From: Gramella jeungdoensis
GTDB taxonomy: Bacteria; Bacteroidota; Bacteroidia; Flavobacteriales; Flavobacteriaceae
Direction: 5' to 3'
DNA length: 64,000 nt
Assembly (NCBI RefSeq): GCF_023805255.1
Contig: NZ_JAMSCK010000003.1
Coordinates: forward strand, 558,001 to 622,000
Shown: one piece after another, positions 1-8,793 of the stretch
Layout: every line of letters begins with the position of its first letter
How positions within the stretch are numbered: the first letter of the stretch is position 1
Position numbers and translations under genes: made by a program
The notes under the pieces: model-generated
Told to the model about the DNA's origin: nothing
The model's database searches: none
Seen by the model: only the letters and a program-made list of their open reading frames with translations

Positions 1-531
1 GAGGAATTCCTCATAAATCTTTTTGAACTGGAAAAGGTAGGAGCACTTTTTACTGCTGACGAAGTCTTTTGCTGTGTTGGGAGTACACAGAGAAAAACAC
101 CCGACGAGGAGATCTACCGAATGGTAGATTTCGGCATTCCGGCAACTGCCGCAAGGCTTTCTAAACTCAATGGGATTCGCACTTTCCAGGTCATATCCGC
201 CATGGGAGCCAATGAAAATAGCCGATTCTTTTATAATCGAACAAAGGGTGAAATGGAAGGGGCGGTCATGGAACACCGTATTGAGAATACCTATATCCTC
301 AGGCCCTCACTTATTGGAGGCGAAAGGCAGGAAAGCAGGCCTATGGAATATGCATGGAAGAAGATCATGACTCTGGGGGATCATCTTCTTGTGGGAAAAC
401 TTAAAAAATACAGGAGCATACACCCTGAAACTATTGCAAAAGCTATGATCTTTCTCGCGAACAGCGAATATTCCAGCGGAAAGATAGAGTCTGATGAGAT
501 TAAAAGGATAGCAAACAGATATAACGAATAA
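1..531 (+). CDS. NAD(P)H-binding oxidoreductase, 5' end cut by window
   Basis: The frame is open from base 1 with no start codon, so the N-terminus with the Rossmann glycine motif lies outside the window; 176 residues remain. What is left reads like an atypical short-chain dehydrogenase of the NAD(P)H-binding (HTATIP2/NmrA-like) type: a CCVGST strand, a VISAMGAN strand where the active-site serine usually lies, then a YNRTKGEMEG segment giving the Tyr-x3-Lys pair, and an ILRPSLI strand. Substrate unknown. It is followed 2 bp later by the CYTH gene, so the two are probably co-transcribed. The family call is good; a specific function cannot be given. Confidence 0.75.
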   Translation, partial: EEFLINLFELEKVGALFTADEVFCCVGSTQRKTPDEEIYRMVDFGIPATAARLSKLNGIRTFQVISAMGANENSRFFYNRTKGEMEGAVMEHRIENTYILRPSLIGGERQESRPMEYAWKKIMTLGDHLLVGKLKKYRSIHPETIAKAMIFLANSEYSSGKIESDEIKRIANRYNE

Positions 532-533
532 AT

Positions 534-1004
534 ATGACCGAAATAGAGCGTAAATTCCTGGTGAATTCTGATGAATTTAAAAAGCAGGCCGATAAAAAGA
601 AATTAATAATACAGGCCTACCTGAATACACATCCTGAAAGAACCATAAGAATTAGAATAAATGATGATGAGGCATTTATTACTATCAAAGGCAAGTCTTC
701 CCAAAATGGCCTGTCCAGATTTGAATGGGAAAAAGAAATCCCGGTAAGCGAAGCCAGGGAATTACTTAAAATATGTGAACCTGGGAAGATAGAGAAATAC
801 AGGTACCATGTAAATATTGGTGATCATACATTTGAAATTGATGAATTTTTAGATGATAATGAGGGATTGGTTCTGGCCGAGATAGAGCTTGAAAAAGAAG
901 ACGAGCATTTTGAAAAACCGGCATGGCTTGGTGCTGAAGTCACCGGAAACCTGGACTATTATAACTCAAAACTGATAGAAAACCCTTATAAAAACTGGAA
1001 CTAA
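534..1004 (+). CDS. CYTH domain protein, probable inorganic triphosphatase
   Basis: 156 residues, the usual length of a single-domain bacterial triphosphate tunnel metalloenzyme. The signature ExExK is at residues 3-7 (EIERK). Alternating charged strands follow (RIRIN, FITIKGK, FEIDEF, LAEIELE), as expected for the eight-stranded tunnel that binds triphosphate and Mg or Mn. Related enzymes hydrolyse tripolyphosphate; some CYTH proteins are class IV adenylate cyclases, which I consider less likely for this short form. The stop codon overlaps the start of the next gene (TAATG at 1002-1006), so translation is coupled. Cytoplasmic. Confidence 0.85.
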   Translation: MTEIERKFLVNSDEFKKQADKKKLIIQAYLNTHPERTIRIRINDDEAFITIKGKSSQNGLSRFEWEKEIPVSEARELLKICEPGKIEKYRYHVNIGDHTFEIDEFLDDNEGLVLAEIELEKEDEHFEKPAWLGAEVTGNLDYYNSKLIENPYKNWN

Positions 1005-1504
1005 TGAAAGGAATTATTACTGTTTTGATCTTAGCTCTATTGCTGGGCTGCAAGGATTCGCATAAAAATGAAACTTCAAAGAATGAAGTCAAGGAAGCAG
1101 AAAAGGATTCTGTTGAGGTTCCAGGCATCAAAAATCTTGAGGATCAGCTTAAAAAAGATGGGTATCAGACTTTTAGTTATAAAGATGGGGATACCACCTA
1201 TTTAATGCAGCAGTATTACGTGGTATTTTTAAAGTCAGGACCAAACCGAAGCCAGGACTCAACCGAGGCGGCTGAGTTACAAGAGAAGCATCTGGCCCAT
1301 CTTTCCAGGCTTTATAATGAAGGTTACACCAGTCTTACCGGCCCAATGGGCGATGACGGAAAGATCAGGGGAATTGTGGTTTTTAATACTCCAACACAAA
1401 AAGAGGCCGATAGTCTTGCCAGGCTGGATCCAATGGTTAAGGCCGGAAGACTTGAGGTAGAGGTTCATCCATGGTGGGTAGCTAAAGGAGGTAAACTGAA
1501 TTAA
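1004..1504 (+). CDS. YciI-like domain lipoprotein
   Basis: A signal peptide with lipobox LLLGC gives a lipidated cysteine at residue 16, followed by a charged linker rich in Glu and Lys. The rest (about residues 60-166) resembles the YCII-related fold: a YYVVFLKSGPNR strand, a helix with EKHLAHLSRLYNEG, a LTGPMGDDGKIRG turn, and a final strand near VEVHPWWVAK. YciI-like proteins form small ferredoxin-like dimers whose activity is mostly unknown. Probably anchored to a membrane facing the periplasm, which is unusual for this family. Overlaps the CYTH stop by 1 bp and is followed by DUF5996 3 bp on, so this is one operon. Confidence 0.65.
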   Translation: MKGIITVLILALLLGCKDSHKNETSKNEVKEAEKDSVEVPGIKNLEDQLKKDGYQTFSYKDGDTTYLMQQYYVVFLKSGPNRSQDSTEAAELQEKHLAHLSRLYNEGYTSLTGPMGDDGKIRGIVVFNTPTQKEADSLARLDPMVKAGRLEVEVHPWWVAKGGKLN

Positions 1505-1507
1505 GAA

Positions 1508-2437
1508 ATGATACCAGGGAATAGGTTACCGGAATTAAAATATGTGGGTAATGAAAATAAAAAGCTTACCCTGCATCTCTTTTTTCAGATCATTGGAAAA
1601 ATAAGGATGGCTTTAACCCCTAGAAAGAATCACTGGTGGTATATCACATTGTATGTAAATGAAAAAGGTTTTACCACTGGCCCAATTCCTATTGAGAATG
1701 GATACGCTTCCTTTTCCATGTCCCTGGACATTCTTGATCATGAATTCATTGTTTTTAAGAGCAATGGAGAATCCCGTTCCTTTGAATTGGAACATGACCT
1801 TAGCGTGGCTCAGTTCTATGAACGGGTAATGGAATTTTTAAAGGAACTGGATATTGAGGTAAGCATTCATTCCAGGCCTTATGAACTGAATATTGATAAA
1901 GATTTTTCAGAGATCACAGATATCCGTCACTATGATGCTTTATTTGCTACTACCTACTGGCATACTTTTCTCTGGATAGATTCGGTCTTTAAGGAATTCA
2001 GCGGTCGGTTCTACGGAAAGACCTGCCCGGTTCATTTGTACTGGCACTCCATGGATCTTGCAGTAACACGTTTCTCCGGGAAGAGAGCTCCAGAAATGCC
2101 TAAAGAAGCGAGAATTTCAGATAAGGAAGCTTACAGCCATGAGTGTATAAGCTTTGGTTTCTGGGCAGGAGACGAAAATGTTCAGGAACCTGCATTCTAT
2201 TCATATACATATCCTTCTCCAGAGGACATAGATATGGAAGAACTGGAGCCATCAAACGCTAACTGGATCATGAACAACGGAAGCCCGATGGCCATACTTA
2301 CCTATGCTGATCTTAGGGAGAAAGAAAACCCAAGAAAAGTTTTGTTGGAATTTTTGGAATCGGCTTACCAGGCTGGTGCCAATCGTGCAGGATGGGATGT
2401 TGAAGCATTTAGAGTTCCGCCATTAAATGAGCTTTAA
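1508..2437 (+). CDS. DUF5996 family protein
   Basis: 309 residues without signal peptide or membrane segment. Family hallmarks are visible: an N-terminal [22 protein letters not shown] block, a central [18 protein letters not shown] region, and the conserved [19 protein letters not shown] stretch followed by [10 protein letters not shown]. The family is described only as a domain of unknown function, widespread in bacteria. The His/Trp/Asp-rich conserved core suggests a binding or catalytic pocket, but I cannot name an activity. It is the last gene of the CYTH operon and its stop codon overlaps the stop codon of the convergent thioredoxin gene by 3 bases. Confidence 0.8.
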   Translation: MIPGNRLPELKYVGNENKKLTLHLFFQIIGKIRMALTPRKNHWWYITLYVNEKGFTTGPIPIENGYASFSMSLDILDHEFIVFKSNGESRSFELEHDLSVAQFYERVMEFLKELDIEVSIHSRPYELNIDKDFSEITDIRHYDALFATTYWHTFLWIDSVFKEFSGRFYGKTCPVHLYWHSMDLAVTRFSGKRAPEMPKEARISDKEAYSHECISFGFWAGDENVQEPAFYSYTYPSPEDIDMEELEPSNANWIMNNGSPMAILTYADLREKENPRKVLLEFLESAYQAGANRAGWDVEAFRVPPLNEL

Positions 2438-2733
2438 TTAAAAGAGAGTATTTTATTCTTTATCTCTTCCTTCGGCAAAACTCCCGATTGTCTCCATAAT
2501 TGCTCACCGTTCTTAAAAAGCATAATAGTAGGTACTCCACGTACCTGATATCTGGCGGCCAGGGGCTGATTCTTGTCCACATCTATCTTAACGATCTTCA
2601 CCTTATCCCCAAGCTCTGCCTTTACCTCCTTTAGAATTGGGGATAGCATTTTACATGGCCCGCACCAATCCGCATGAAAATCTACCAGAACCGGGGTGTC
2701 ACTATTTATAATGTCACTGAAGCTGCTTTTCAT
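2434..2733 (-). CDS. Thioredoxin
   Basis: 99 residues from the Met at 2733; a longer in-frame start at 2778 would add 15 residues ([13 protein letters not shown]) with no place in the thioredoxin fold, so I prefer the shorter form. The redox motif WCGPCK is at residues 23-28 (Cys24, Cys27), and the cis-proline is in [10 protein letters not shown]. No signal peptide, so cytoplasmic protein disulfide reduction is expected. The gene is convergent with DUF5996 with overlapping stop codons. The adjacent PAP2 gene lies 60 bp upstream on the same strand and may share its transcript. Confidence 0.93.
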   Translation of the reverse strand: MKSSFSDIINSDTPVLVDFHADWCGPCKMLSPILKEVKAELGDKVKIVKIDVDKNQPLAARYQVRGVPTIMLFKNGEQLWRQSGVLPKEEIKNKILSFN

Positions 2734-2793
2734 TACAAAAAATTTAGCTCTTAAATTTATCAATTTGGCCTTTACCAAACTTATAGAGGAAAG

Positions 2794-3645
2794 TTAAAAA
2801 GTTCCGGTAACACCTATTCTTCCCAGCCCAACATTGAATTTCCAGCTTATTCCTGAATCTTCTTTCTGGCCATAATCCCTTTCTTTCGTAAGATAATTGT
2901 CAATAGAATCCACTACCAGTATGCTTAGAGCCATACTAAGACCCACATCTGTAAGCCAGTGAGCACCTTCCCATAATCTTGAGGCAGGAGGAATTAGACC
3001 TATACCAATAATTCCTGCTTTGACAAATGGATTTTTAAACTGTTTTGACAGGGCGTAAGCTGTTGTAAAGGAAAGAATGGTGTGGCCTGAAGGAAATGAA
3101 TGATAATTGGGTTCATTGCTAAAGGGTTTAAAATCTCCTTTTCCCAATCCTTCTTTGGGTCTTGCCCTGCCCACGGCTGTTTTTAATATAGACTGAATGA
3201 TTCCGGCAGTGGTCGCAGCAGAGATCATAAGAACACCTGTTCTTCTTACCTTTTCATTTCTGGTGAACAATCCGTAGAGATAAACCGCCCCGTTCACCGC
3301 ATAATTATTCTGGGGGCTGCCATAGTACCAGCCAAAATCCTGAATGAACATGGGTATATCATCTTCCTGATTTCGGAACCATTCATTTGCCTCGTCATCA
3401 AAAATATAGAGAACGGCTGTACCGGCAACTACTGCACCAGCTGTGAGGAAATCATCCTTTTGCCATTTAAGGGGTTGGCTATAGGTTTTTTTAAGCCCGC
3501 CAAAGGCACTTACTCCGTCATACTTTAAGAGTTCCCAGGTAGAGGGAACTGAATCATTATTTTTAGGCGTCTGGGCTTTTAGATCAAGACCTAAAAATAA
3601 GAGGATCAGGAAAAGGCTTATGATCTTATTTTCCGTAAATACCAA
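2794..3645 (-). CDS. PAP2-family phosphatase
   Basis: Begins with a signal peptide (residues 1-24, ending LKAQ). The three phosphatase motifs are complete: KTAVGRARP (155-163), PSGH (185-188) and SRLWEGAHWLTDV (222-234), which together carry the catalytic His pair and the phosphate-binding Arg and Lys. Several hydrophobic helices lie between them (about 68-82, 136-152, 208-220, 234-247), so the protein is membrane-bound with a periplasmic active site, acting on a lipid phosphate or pyrophosphate such as undecaprenyl-PP or phosphatidate. The start lies inside the end of the isoaspartyl peptidase gene (20 bp overlap), so they form one operon. Confidence 0.9.
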   Translation of the reverse strand: MVFTENKIISLFLILLFLGLDLKAQTPKNNDSVPSTWELLKYDGVSAFGGLKKTYSQPLKWQKDDFLTAGAVVAGTAVLYIFDDEANEWFRNQEDDIPMFIQDFGWYYGSPQNNYAVNGAVYLYGLFTRNEKVRRTGVLMISAATTAGIIQSILKTAVGRARPKEGLGKGDFKPFSNEPNYHSFPSGHTILSFTTAYALSKQFKNPFVKAGIIGIGLIPPASRLWEGAHWLTDVGLSMALSILVVDSIDNYLTKERDYGQKEDSGISWKFNVGLGRIGVTGTF

Positions 3646-4687
3646 TTTTCAACTCACCTTTTTTATTCATGGTTGCTCTGTACATGCCAGCTGTATTGAA
3701 TTCCATAGCTACATTACCATCATGGTCTATAGCAATAATACCACCATCTCCTCCAAGTTCAGGTAATTTTTTCTGGATTACCTCTTGAGCAGCATCCTGC
3801 AAGCTTAAACCTTTGTATTCCATCATTGCCGATATATCGTAGGCAACTACGCCGCGAATAAAATATTCTCCCCATCCCGTACTGGAAATCGCACAGGTCT
3901 TATTATTCGCGTAGGTCCCGGCTCCAATGATAGGCGAATCTCCAATCCGGTTATATTTTTTATTGGACATTCCACCCGTTGAGGTTCCGGCGGCAAGGTT
4001 TCCATTTTTGTCCAGAGCCGCGCAGCCAACGGTGCCAAATTTTTCATCTTTTACAAGCGGATCATAAAATGCTGTTTTGTTTCCAGTCTTCTCTCGTTGC
4101 CGTGCGCGTTCCATGGCCTTAAACCGTCTCTCTGTATAGAAATATTCCGGATCAACTATTTCAAGCCCTTGTTCTTTTGCAAATTGTTCCGCCCCTTTTC
4201 CTGAAAGCAGCACGTGGTCTGAATTCACCATTACTTCATAGGCCAGGTTAATAGGATTTTTGACATTGGTTACGCCTGCCACCGCGCCGGCATTTAGAGT
4301 AGACCCATCCATAATTGATGCATCCAATTCGTTCTTTCCTTCATTAGTAAAAACAGCACCCCGAGCTGAATTGAAAAGCGGACTGTCTTCCATGACATTG
4401 ATCGTTTTTTGAACGGCCTCAATTGCGGTTCCTCCATTTGCAAGGATTTCGTGACCAGTGCGTATGGCTTCTTCCAGTTTAGCTTTATATGCCAGCTCAA
4501 GCGAGTCACTCATATTCTCTTTGAGGATGGTTCCTGCGCCTCCGTGGATCACGATCCCAAAATTTGGCAGGCTGTCATTTTCGGTGGTTTTTTCGGCTTT
4601 CTGGTTGGATTCTTTTGAAGTTTCAGAAGTATTTTCATTACAGGAGATAAATAATATAAGGCTAAAAAGAAGGAGTAATTTTTTCAT
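3626..4687 (-). CDS. Isoaspartyl peptidase / L-asparaginase lipoprotein
   Basis: 353 residues. Signal peptide with a lipobox ending in Cys16 (ILFISC), then a charged linker and an Ntn-hydrolase. HGGAGTI (49-55) opens the domain. The nucleophile and autocleavage site is Thr219 in FGTVGCAAL, followed by GTSTGG (234-239) and IGAGTYA. Family members are made as precursors that cut themselves before this Thr to give alpha and beta chains, and hydrolyse beta-aspartyl dipeptides and asparagine. Here lipidation would put the enzyme at a membrane, probably for peptide scavenging. The PAP2 gene follows with overlap. Confidence 0.92.
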   Translation of the reverse strand: MKKLLLLFSLILFISCNENTSETSKESNQKAEKTTENDSLPNFGIVIHGGAGTILKENMSDSLELAYKAKLEEAIRTGHEILANGGTAIEAVQKTINVMEDSPLFNSARGAVFTNEGKNELDASIMDGSTLNAGAVAGVTNVKNPINLAYEVMVNSDHVLLSGKGAEQFAKEQGLEIVDPEYFYTERRFKAMERARQREKTGNKTAFYDPLVKDEKFGTVGCAALDKNGNLAAGTSTGGMSNKKYNRIGDSPIIGAGTYANNKTCAISSTGWGEYFIRGVVAYDISAMMEYKGLSLQDAAQEVIQKKLPELGGDGGIIAIDHDGNVAMEFNTAGMYRATMNKKGELKIGIYGK

Positions 4688-4823
4688 AAAGATTTGGTTT
4701 AAGCCGAAAGTTAATCAAATTCATTAAAATTTATTAGGGCTAATATTACAAAGGCTGAAATTTCTTGTAGGTATTATGACCCTGTGTGAAGCATATTGAG
4801 TAATTTTAAGTAAAATATTGATT

Positions 4824-5366
4824 ATGACAGTTGAAGGACCTTTCAATTTACACAAATGGATTGAACAGAATCGGGAAAGTTTAAAGCCCCCGGTAGGAAA
4901 CAGAAACCTCTACAGGGAATCTGGTGATTATATAGTGATGATCGTTGCAGGTCCCAATGCCCGTAAGGATTATCATTATAATGAGACCGAGGAGTTATTT
5001 TACCAACTTGAAGGGAATATAGAGGTTCATATCCAGGAAGACGGAAAAAAGAAAACCATGAAACTCGGCCCAGGAGACATGTATCTCCACCCGGCCAAGA
5101 TACCACATTCACCGGTAAGACATGATGGATCCATTGGTCTGGTGGTGGAAAGGAAAAGGCTTAATGAAGAGGGGAAAGACGGATTGATATGGTACTGTGA
5201 TAATTGCAACAACAAACTGCACGAAGTATATTTCCCGCTTCATGATATAGAAACCGATTTTTTAAAGCACTTCAGGGACTTCTACAGCAATAAAGATCTT
5301 CGAACCTGTGATAAATGTGGAGAAGTGATGCCCGTTGACCAGCGATTTACTGCAGTTGAGGAATAG
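4824..5366 (+). CDS. nbaC: 3-hydroxyanthranilate 3,4-dioxygenase
   Basis: 180 residues from the ATG at 4824; an upstream TTG at 4818 adds only two residues and is less likely. It opens the ring of 3-hydroxyanthranilate in the kynurenine pathway, giving the precursor of quinolinate or of 2-aminomuconate. It is a cupin: the Fe ligands His51, Glu57 (HYNETEE) and His95 (KIPHSPV) are at the same numbering as in the known bacterial enzyme. The C-terminus has two CxxC pairs (YCDNC, TCDKC) forming the rubredoxin-like site typical of the bacterial form. The ALDH7 gene follows 60 bp downstream. Confidence 0.95.
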   Translation: MTVEGPFNLHKWIEQNRESLKPPVGNRNLYRESGDYIVMIVAGPNARKDYHYNETEELFYQLEGNIEVHIQEDGKKKTMKLGPGDMYLHPAKIPHSPVRHDGSIGLVVERKRLNEEGKDGLIWYCDNCNNKLHEVYFPLHDIETDFLKHFRDFYSNKDLRTCDKCGEVMPVDQRFTAVEE

Positions 5367-5426
5367 CGGTTTATTTTTACTATTTTCGCAACAACTACAC
5401 AAATTAATCGATAAAAACGCAATTTA

Positions 5427-6980
5427 ATGAGCAAAATCGCTGAAGAATTCGGGATTAAACAAGCCCTGAAAGATTTAGGTTTAAATGATATTAATAATGG
5501 AACGTCTACTGGTGAAGACTGGTTCAGTAATGGGGATATTATAGAATCATACTCGCCGGTTGATGGTGAACTTATTGGAAAAGTAAAAGCTACTACTAAA
5601 GAAGATTACGAAAAAGTGATCACTACGGCCGAAAAAGGCTTTAAGGAATGGAGAACCTGGCCCGCTCCTCAAAGGGGAGAAGTAGTTCGTCAGTTCAATG
5701 ATGAGTTGCGCCGTTTAAAGGAGCCTTTAGGGAAATTGGTTTCCTATGAAATGGGAAAATCTTACCAGGAAGGCCTGGGAGAAGTGCAGGAAATGATAGA
5801 CATCTGTGATTTCGCTGTTGGACTTTCCCGACAACTGCACGGACTTACTATGCACAGTGAACGCCCGGGACACAGAATGTATGAACAGTATCACCCCCTC
5901 GGCGTTGTAGGGATCATTTCTGCATTTAATTTCCCTGTAGCTGTGTGGTCGTGGAATACTGCTCTTGCCTGGGTTTGTGGAGATGCTTGTATCTGGAAGG
6001 GATCAGAAAAGACACCGCTTACTTCAGTTGCCTGCCAGAACATCGCAGCTAGAGTGTTCGCTGAAAATAATGTTCCTGCAGGAATCTCCTCCCTTATCAC
6101 GGGAGATTACAGAGTTGGGGAAATGATGACGAAAGATGAGCGGGTTCCTTTGATTTCTGCTACGGGATCTATCAGAATGGGTAAAATTGTTGCCCAGGCT
6201 GTAGCGGCACGTCTTGGAAAGTCACTGCTTGAACTTGGAGGGAACAATGCAATTATTGTAACTCCTGATGCCAATATCAAGAATACGGTGATAGGGGCGG
6301 TGTTCGGTGCGGTTGGAACCTGCGGGCAGCGTTGTACTTCTACCAGAAGGCTTATCGTGCACGAAGATGTTTATGACAAGGTGAAAGACGCGATAGTAAA
6401 TGCATATAAGCAAATAAGAATAGGGAATCCATTAGATGAAAATAATCATGTGGGGCCTCTTATTGATAAGGATGCCGTTAAAAATTATCAGTCCGCTCTT
6501 GATAAAGTTGTTGAAGAAGGCGGAAAGATACTTGTTGAAGGTGGTGTGCTTGAAGGAGAAGGCTATGAAAGCGGATGTTATGTAAAACCTGCTATCGCTG
6601 AAGCCGAGAATCATTTTGAGATAGTACAGCACGAGACTTTCGCGCCGGTTTTATATATCATGAAATATTCTGGAGATGTTGGCAATGCACTTGAACTCCA
6701 GAATGGAGTTAAACAGGGGCTATCTTCGGCCATTATGACCAATAATCTGCGAGAGGCTGAAAGATTCCTTTCTGCTGAAGGTTCCGATTGTGGAATTGCG
6801 AATGTAAACATTGGTACTTCAGGAGCCGAAATCGGCGGAGCCTTTGGAGGTGAAAAGGAGACAGGTGGAGGCCGCGAATCTGGGTCGGATGCCTGGAAGA
6901 TCTATATGAGAAGACAGACGAATACGATAAACTATACAACTGAGCTGCCACTTGCGCAGGGGATCAAATTCGATCTGTAG
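5427..6980 (+). CDS. ALDH7-type aldehyde dehydrogenase (aminoadipate semialdehyde type)
   Basis: 517 residues, full length for the ALDH7/antiquitin family. The general base Glu269 is in LELGGNN and the nucleophile Cys303 in GTCGQRCTSTRR; the CTSTRR context is typical of the ALDH7 branch. The expected reaction is NAD-dependent oxidation of alpha-aminoadipate semialdehyde (lysine breakdown). Because it follows the 3-hydroxyanthranilate dioxygenase gene, an alternative substrate is an aminomuconate-type semialdehyde from tryptophan, although those enzymes usually belong to the ALDH8 branch. No signal peptide. A strong hairpin terminator follows at 7006. Confidence 0.9.
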   Translation: MSKIAEEFGIKQALKDLGLNDINNGTSTGEDWFSNGDIIESYSPVDGELIGKVKATTKEDYEKVITTAEKGFKEWRTWPAPQRGEVVRQFNDELRRLKEPLGKLVSYEMGKSYQEGLGEVQEMIDICDFAVGLSRQLHGLTMHSERPGHRMYEQYHPLGVVGIISAFNFPVAVWSWNTALAWVCGDACIWKGSEKTPLTSVACQNIAARVFAENNVPAGISSLITGDYRVGEMMTKDERVPLISATGSIRMGKIVAQAVAARLGKSLLELGGNNAIIVTPDANIKNTVIGAVFGAVGTCGQRCTSTRRLIVHEDVYDKVKDAIVNAYKQIRIGNPLDENNHVGPLIDKDAVKNYQSALDKVVEEGGKILVEGGVLEGEGYESGCYVKPAIAEAENHFEIVQHETFAPVLYIMKYSGDVGNALELQNGVKQGLSSAIMTNNLREAERFLSAEGSDCGIANVNIGTSGAEIGGAFGGEKETGGGRESGSDAWKIYMRRQTNTINYTTELPLAQGIKFDL

Positions 6981-7005
6981 TTTAGTTTATTTAAGTGTAA
7001 TTTGG

Positions 7006-7033
7006 GCCCCGGTGTTAACCGGGGCTTTTTTTA
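7006..7033 (+). terminator. Rho-independent terminator after ALDH gene
   Basis: A perfect 8-bp GC-rich stem (7006-7013 with 7018-7025) and a GTTA loop are followed by a run of seven T. It ends the dioxygenase/ALDH transcript. Confidence 0.9.
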
Positions 7034-7156
7034 TGAGTGGCTTTCAGAAAATATAAACTTTCGATTAAAGTTAAATCGAACTTAAATAGGGAACCTAAAC
7101 TTGCCTTCAGAAGGGATAATCTTTATTTTTCGACAATCTTAAAAAATCAGGGATCT

Positions 7157-7558
7157 ATGAGCAAATTTTCAGAAGAACAGGCCAAAGATGAATACGAGAA
7201 GAGAACTGAGAATTTTGAAAAGAAGGATGTAGGGAAAGTTATAGAGGAAGAGGAAAAAATATTGAATAAGTTTGAAAGTAAAGGCAAACTAAAAAGATAT
7301 CTGGACGATGCTATCCTTTTATTTTCTTTGGTGAAAGATTACACGAGTGGAGCATATAGGGATATTCCTTTCAATATTATTGCCTCAGCTGGTGCTGCTT
7401 TATTGTATGTTCTATCTCCAGTAGATCTTATTCCTGATTTTATCCCTGTTTTGGGTTATTTGGATGATGCTGCAGTTTTGGCATTTTGTCTCAATTTAAT
7501 GGAAAAGGACCTTGCTATTTATAAGCTATGGAAAGAGGGAATGCTTCAGAAATCATAA
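7157..7558 (+). CDS. YkvA-family (DUF1232) membrane protein
   Basis: 133 residues from the ATG at 7157. An in-frame GTG at 7037 would add 40 residues but starts within 4 bp of the preceding terminator's T-run, so it is unlikely to be transcribed. The N-terminal half is charged and helical. The C-terminal half has the DUF1232 core, a hydrophobic segment (about 73-85) and SPVDLIPDFIPVLGYLDD (about 87-104). The family is widespread with no established function; members are small membrane-associated proteins. It is a single gene between two terminators. Confidence 0.85.
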   Translation: MSKFSEEQAKDEYEKRTENFEKKDVGKVIEEEEKILNKFESKGKLKRYLDDAILLFSLVKDYTSGAYRDIPFNIIASAGAALLYVLSPVDLIPDFIPVLGYLDDAAVLAFCLNLMEKDLAIYKLWKEGMLQKS

Positions 7559-7580
7559 GAACATGTAAATTATATAAATA

Positions 7581-7609
7581 AAAAACCTGCTGATTTCAGC
7601 AGGTTTTTT
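7581..7609. terminator. Bidirectional terminator between YkvA gene and desaturase gene
   Basis: A near-perfect palindrome: 13-bp arms (7581-7593 and 7596-7608) flanked by A on the left and T on the right, so it can end transcripts from both the plus-strand YkvA gene and the minus-strand desaturase gene, whose stop is at 7631. Confidence 0.9.
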
Positions 7610-7630
7610 GTTATTCTATATTATCATTTC

Positions 7631-8635
7631 TTAAACCATCCCATTGGCCTCAACCCACTTGAATTTGTGTGGATCCTGCGGCACTGCAATTCTATCCGCG
7701 ATTCTTGACATTCTGTCGGGAAGTGCCATCAAATAATCCCGGGCTTTTTCAGCATCATCGCTAAGGGATCTTATTTTATCGATTTCCCAGTATCCGTTCA
7801 ACTTTTTCAGGATTTCTATATAATCATAAGTAGTGTAAACACCCAGTCTTTGGGCAGCATTTGAGAAGTTTTCAAAAGCTTCGGCGATTCCCTGGCCAGA
7901 TTCCCTGATAAACTGTGCCGGCATCACGATCTTTTTCTTCATCATATCCTGGAAGGCAAGCATCATTTCGCTTGGGTCATGCTCAAAGATGGTTTTTACA
8001 AACTCTCTGTAAGCCATGTAATGCCTCATTTCATCTCCTGCAATGATATTACACATTTTCCCGAGCATTTTATTACCCTTCTTCTTGGCCAGTTGTCCAA
8101 CTCTTTTGTGAGAAATATTCGTTGCAAGTTCCTGGAAGCTGGTATAAACAAAGTTTCGGTAAGGATCCCTTCCGGTTCCAATGTCAAAACCGTCATTGAT
8201 CAAATATTGAGTGGTCTTCTCAATTTCCTTCATATTCACTCTACCGGAGAGGTAAAGATATTTGTTCAGGGTATCACCATGGCGATTCTCCTCACCGGTC
8301 CAGTGACGAACCCATTTGGCCCATGCGTTCTGATCATTTCTACCATGACCATGCTGTTCAACTCCTTCCATGTCCATTAACCATGATTCATAGGTAGGCA
8401 GGGCTTCTTCGGTCACCATATCAGCCACAAGTACTACCCAGAAATCATATCCGAGCTCCTTGGCTTCTTCTCTAATCTGGTGGACTTCTTCAAATCCTTC
8501 CTCTTCCTGTAGATTTGGGAGAAGATCTGTAGGTTGCCATATCTCTTCAACAGGGATAAGGTACTTGTCTATAAAACCCTGTACAGATTTCTCAACCGTT
8601 TGCATCACTTCTAAACGTATATTGTCTAATGCCAT
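7631..8635 (-). CDS. Acyl-ACP desaturase (soluble diiron)
   Basis: 334 residues, similar in length to plant-type stearoyl-ACP desaturase. The diiron ligands are visible in the order Glu76 (TEEALP), EENRH (115-119) and, in the second half, DEMRH (201-205) after an upstream FQEL helix. The reaction is O2-dependent insertion of a cis double bond into ACP-bound acyl chains, giving unsaturated membrane fatty acids. No signal or transmembrane segment. A good flavobacterial promoter lies at 8752-8780, leaving a leader of about 110 nt. The bidirectional hairpin at 7581-7609 ends the transcript. Confidence 0.93.
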   Translation of the reverse strand: MALDNIRLEVMQTVEKSVQGFIDKYLIPVEEIWQPTDLLPNLQEEEGFEEVHQIREEAKELGYDFWVVLVADMVTEEALPTYESWLMDMEGVEQHGHGRNDQNAWAKWVRHWTGEENRHGDTLNKYLYLSGRVNMKEIEKTTQYLINDGFDIGTGRDPYRNFVYTSFQELATNISHKRVGQLAKKKGNKMLGKMCNIIAGDEMRHYMAYREFVKTIFEHDPSEMMLAFQDMMKKKIVMPAQFIRESGQGIAEAFENFSNAAQRLGVYTTYDYIEILKKLNGYWEIDKIRSLSDDAEKARDYLMALPDRMSRIADRIAVPQDPHKFKWVEANGMV

Positions 8636-8751
8636 TTTTAAAATTTTTCTAAGCTATCCAGGTAACTTAAGTGTTTAATACCGCAATAAGCATGCAGTTT
8701 TTTACAATTCCAAACAATCTGGTGATTTTAAAACCCGAATAGATTGAACTT

Positions 8752-8780
8752 CAAAGATATGAATATGATTTTAGAGCAAA
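8752..8780 (-). promoter_or_regulatory. Promoter of the desaturase gene (TTTG-N17-TATCTTTG)
   Basis: Read on the minus strand, TTTG (8777-8780) is separated by 17 bp from TATCTTTG (8752-8759), a full match to the Bacteroidetes -33/-7 consensus TTTG...TAnnTTTG. It implies a start of transcription near 8745 and an untranslated leader of roughly 110 nt. Confidence 0.75.
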
Positions 8781-8793
8781 TAATAAAAAAAGC

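Noticed and set aside
3847-4047. Short minus-strand frame inside the isoaspartyl peptidase gene
   Set aside because: Overlaps the catalytic region of a strongly supported gene in another frame.
7037-7156. N-terminal extension of the YkvA protein from GTG
   Set aside because: It would begin 4 bp after the T-run of the preceding terminator and adds residues outside the family.
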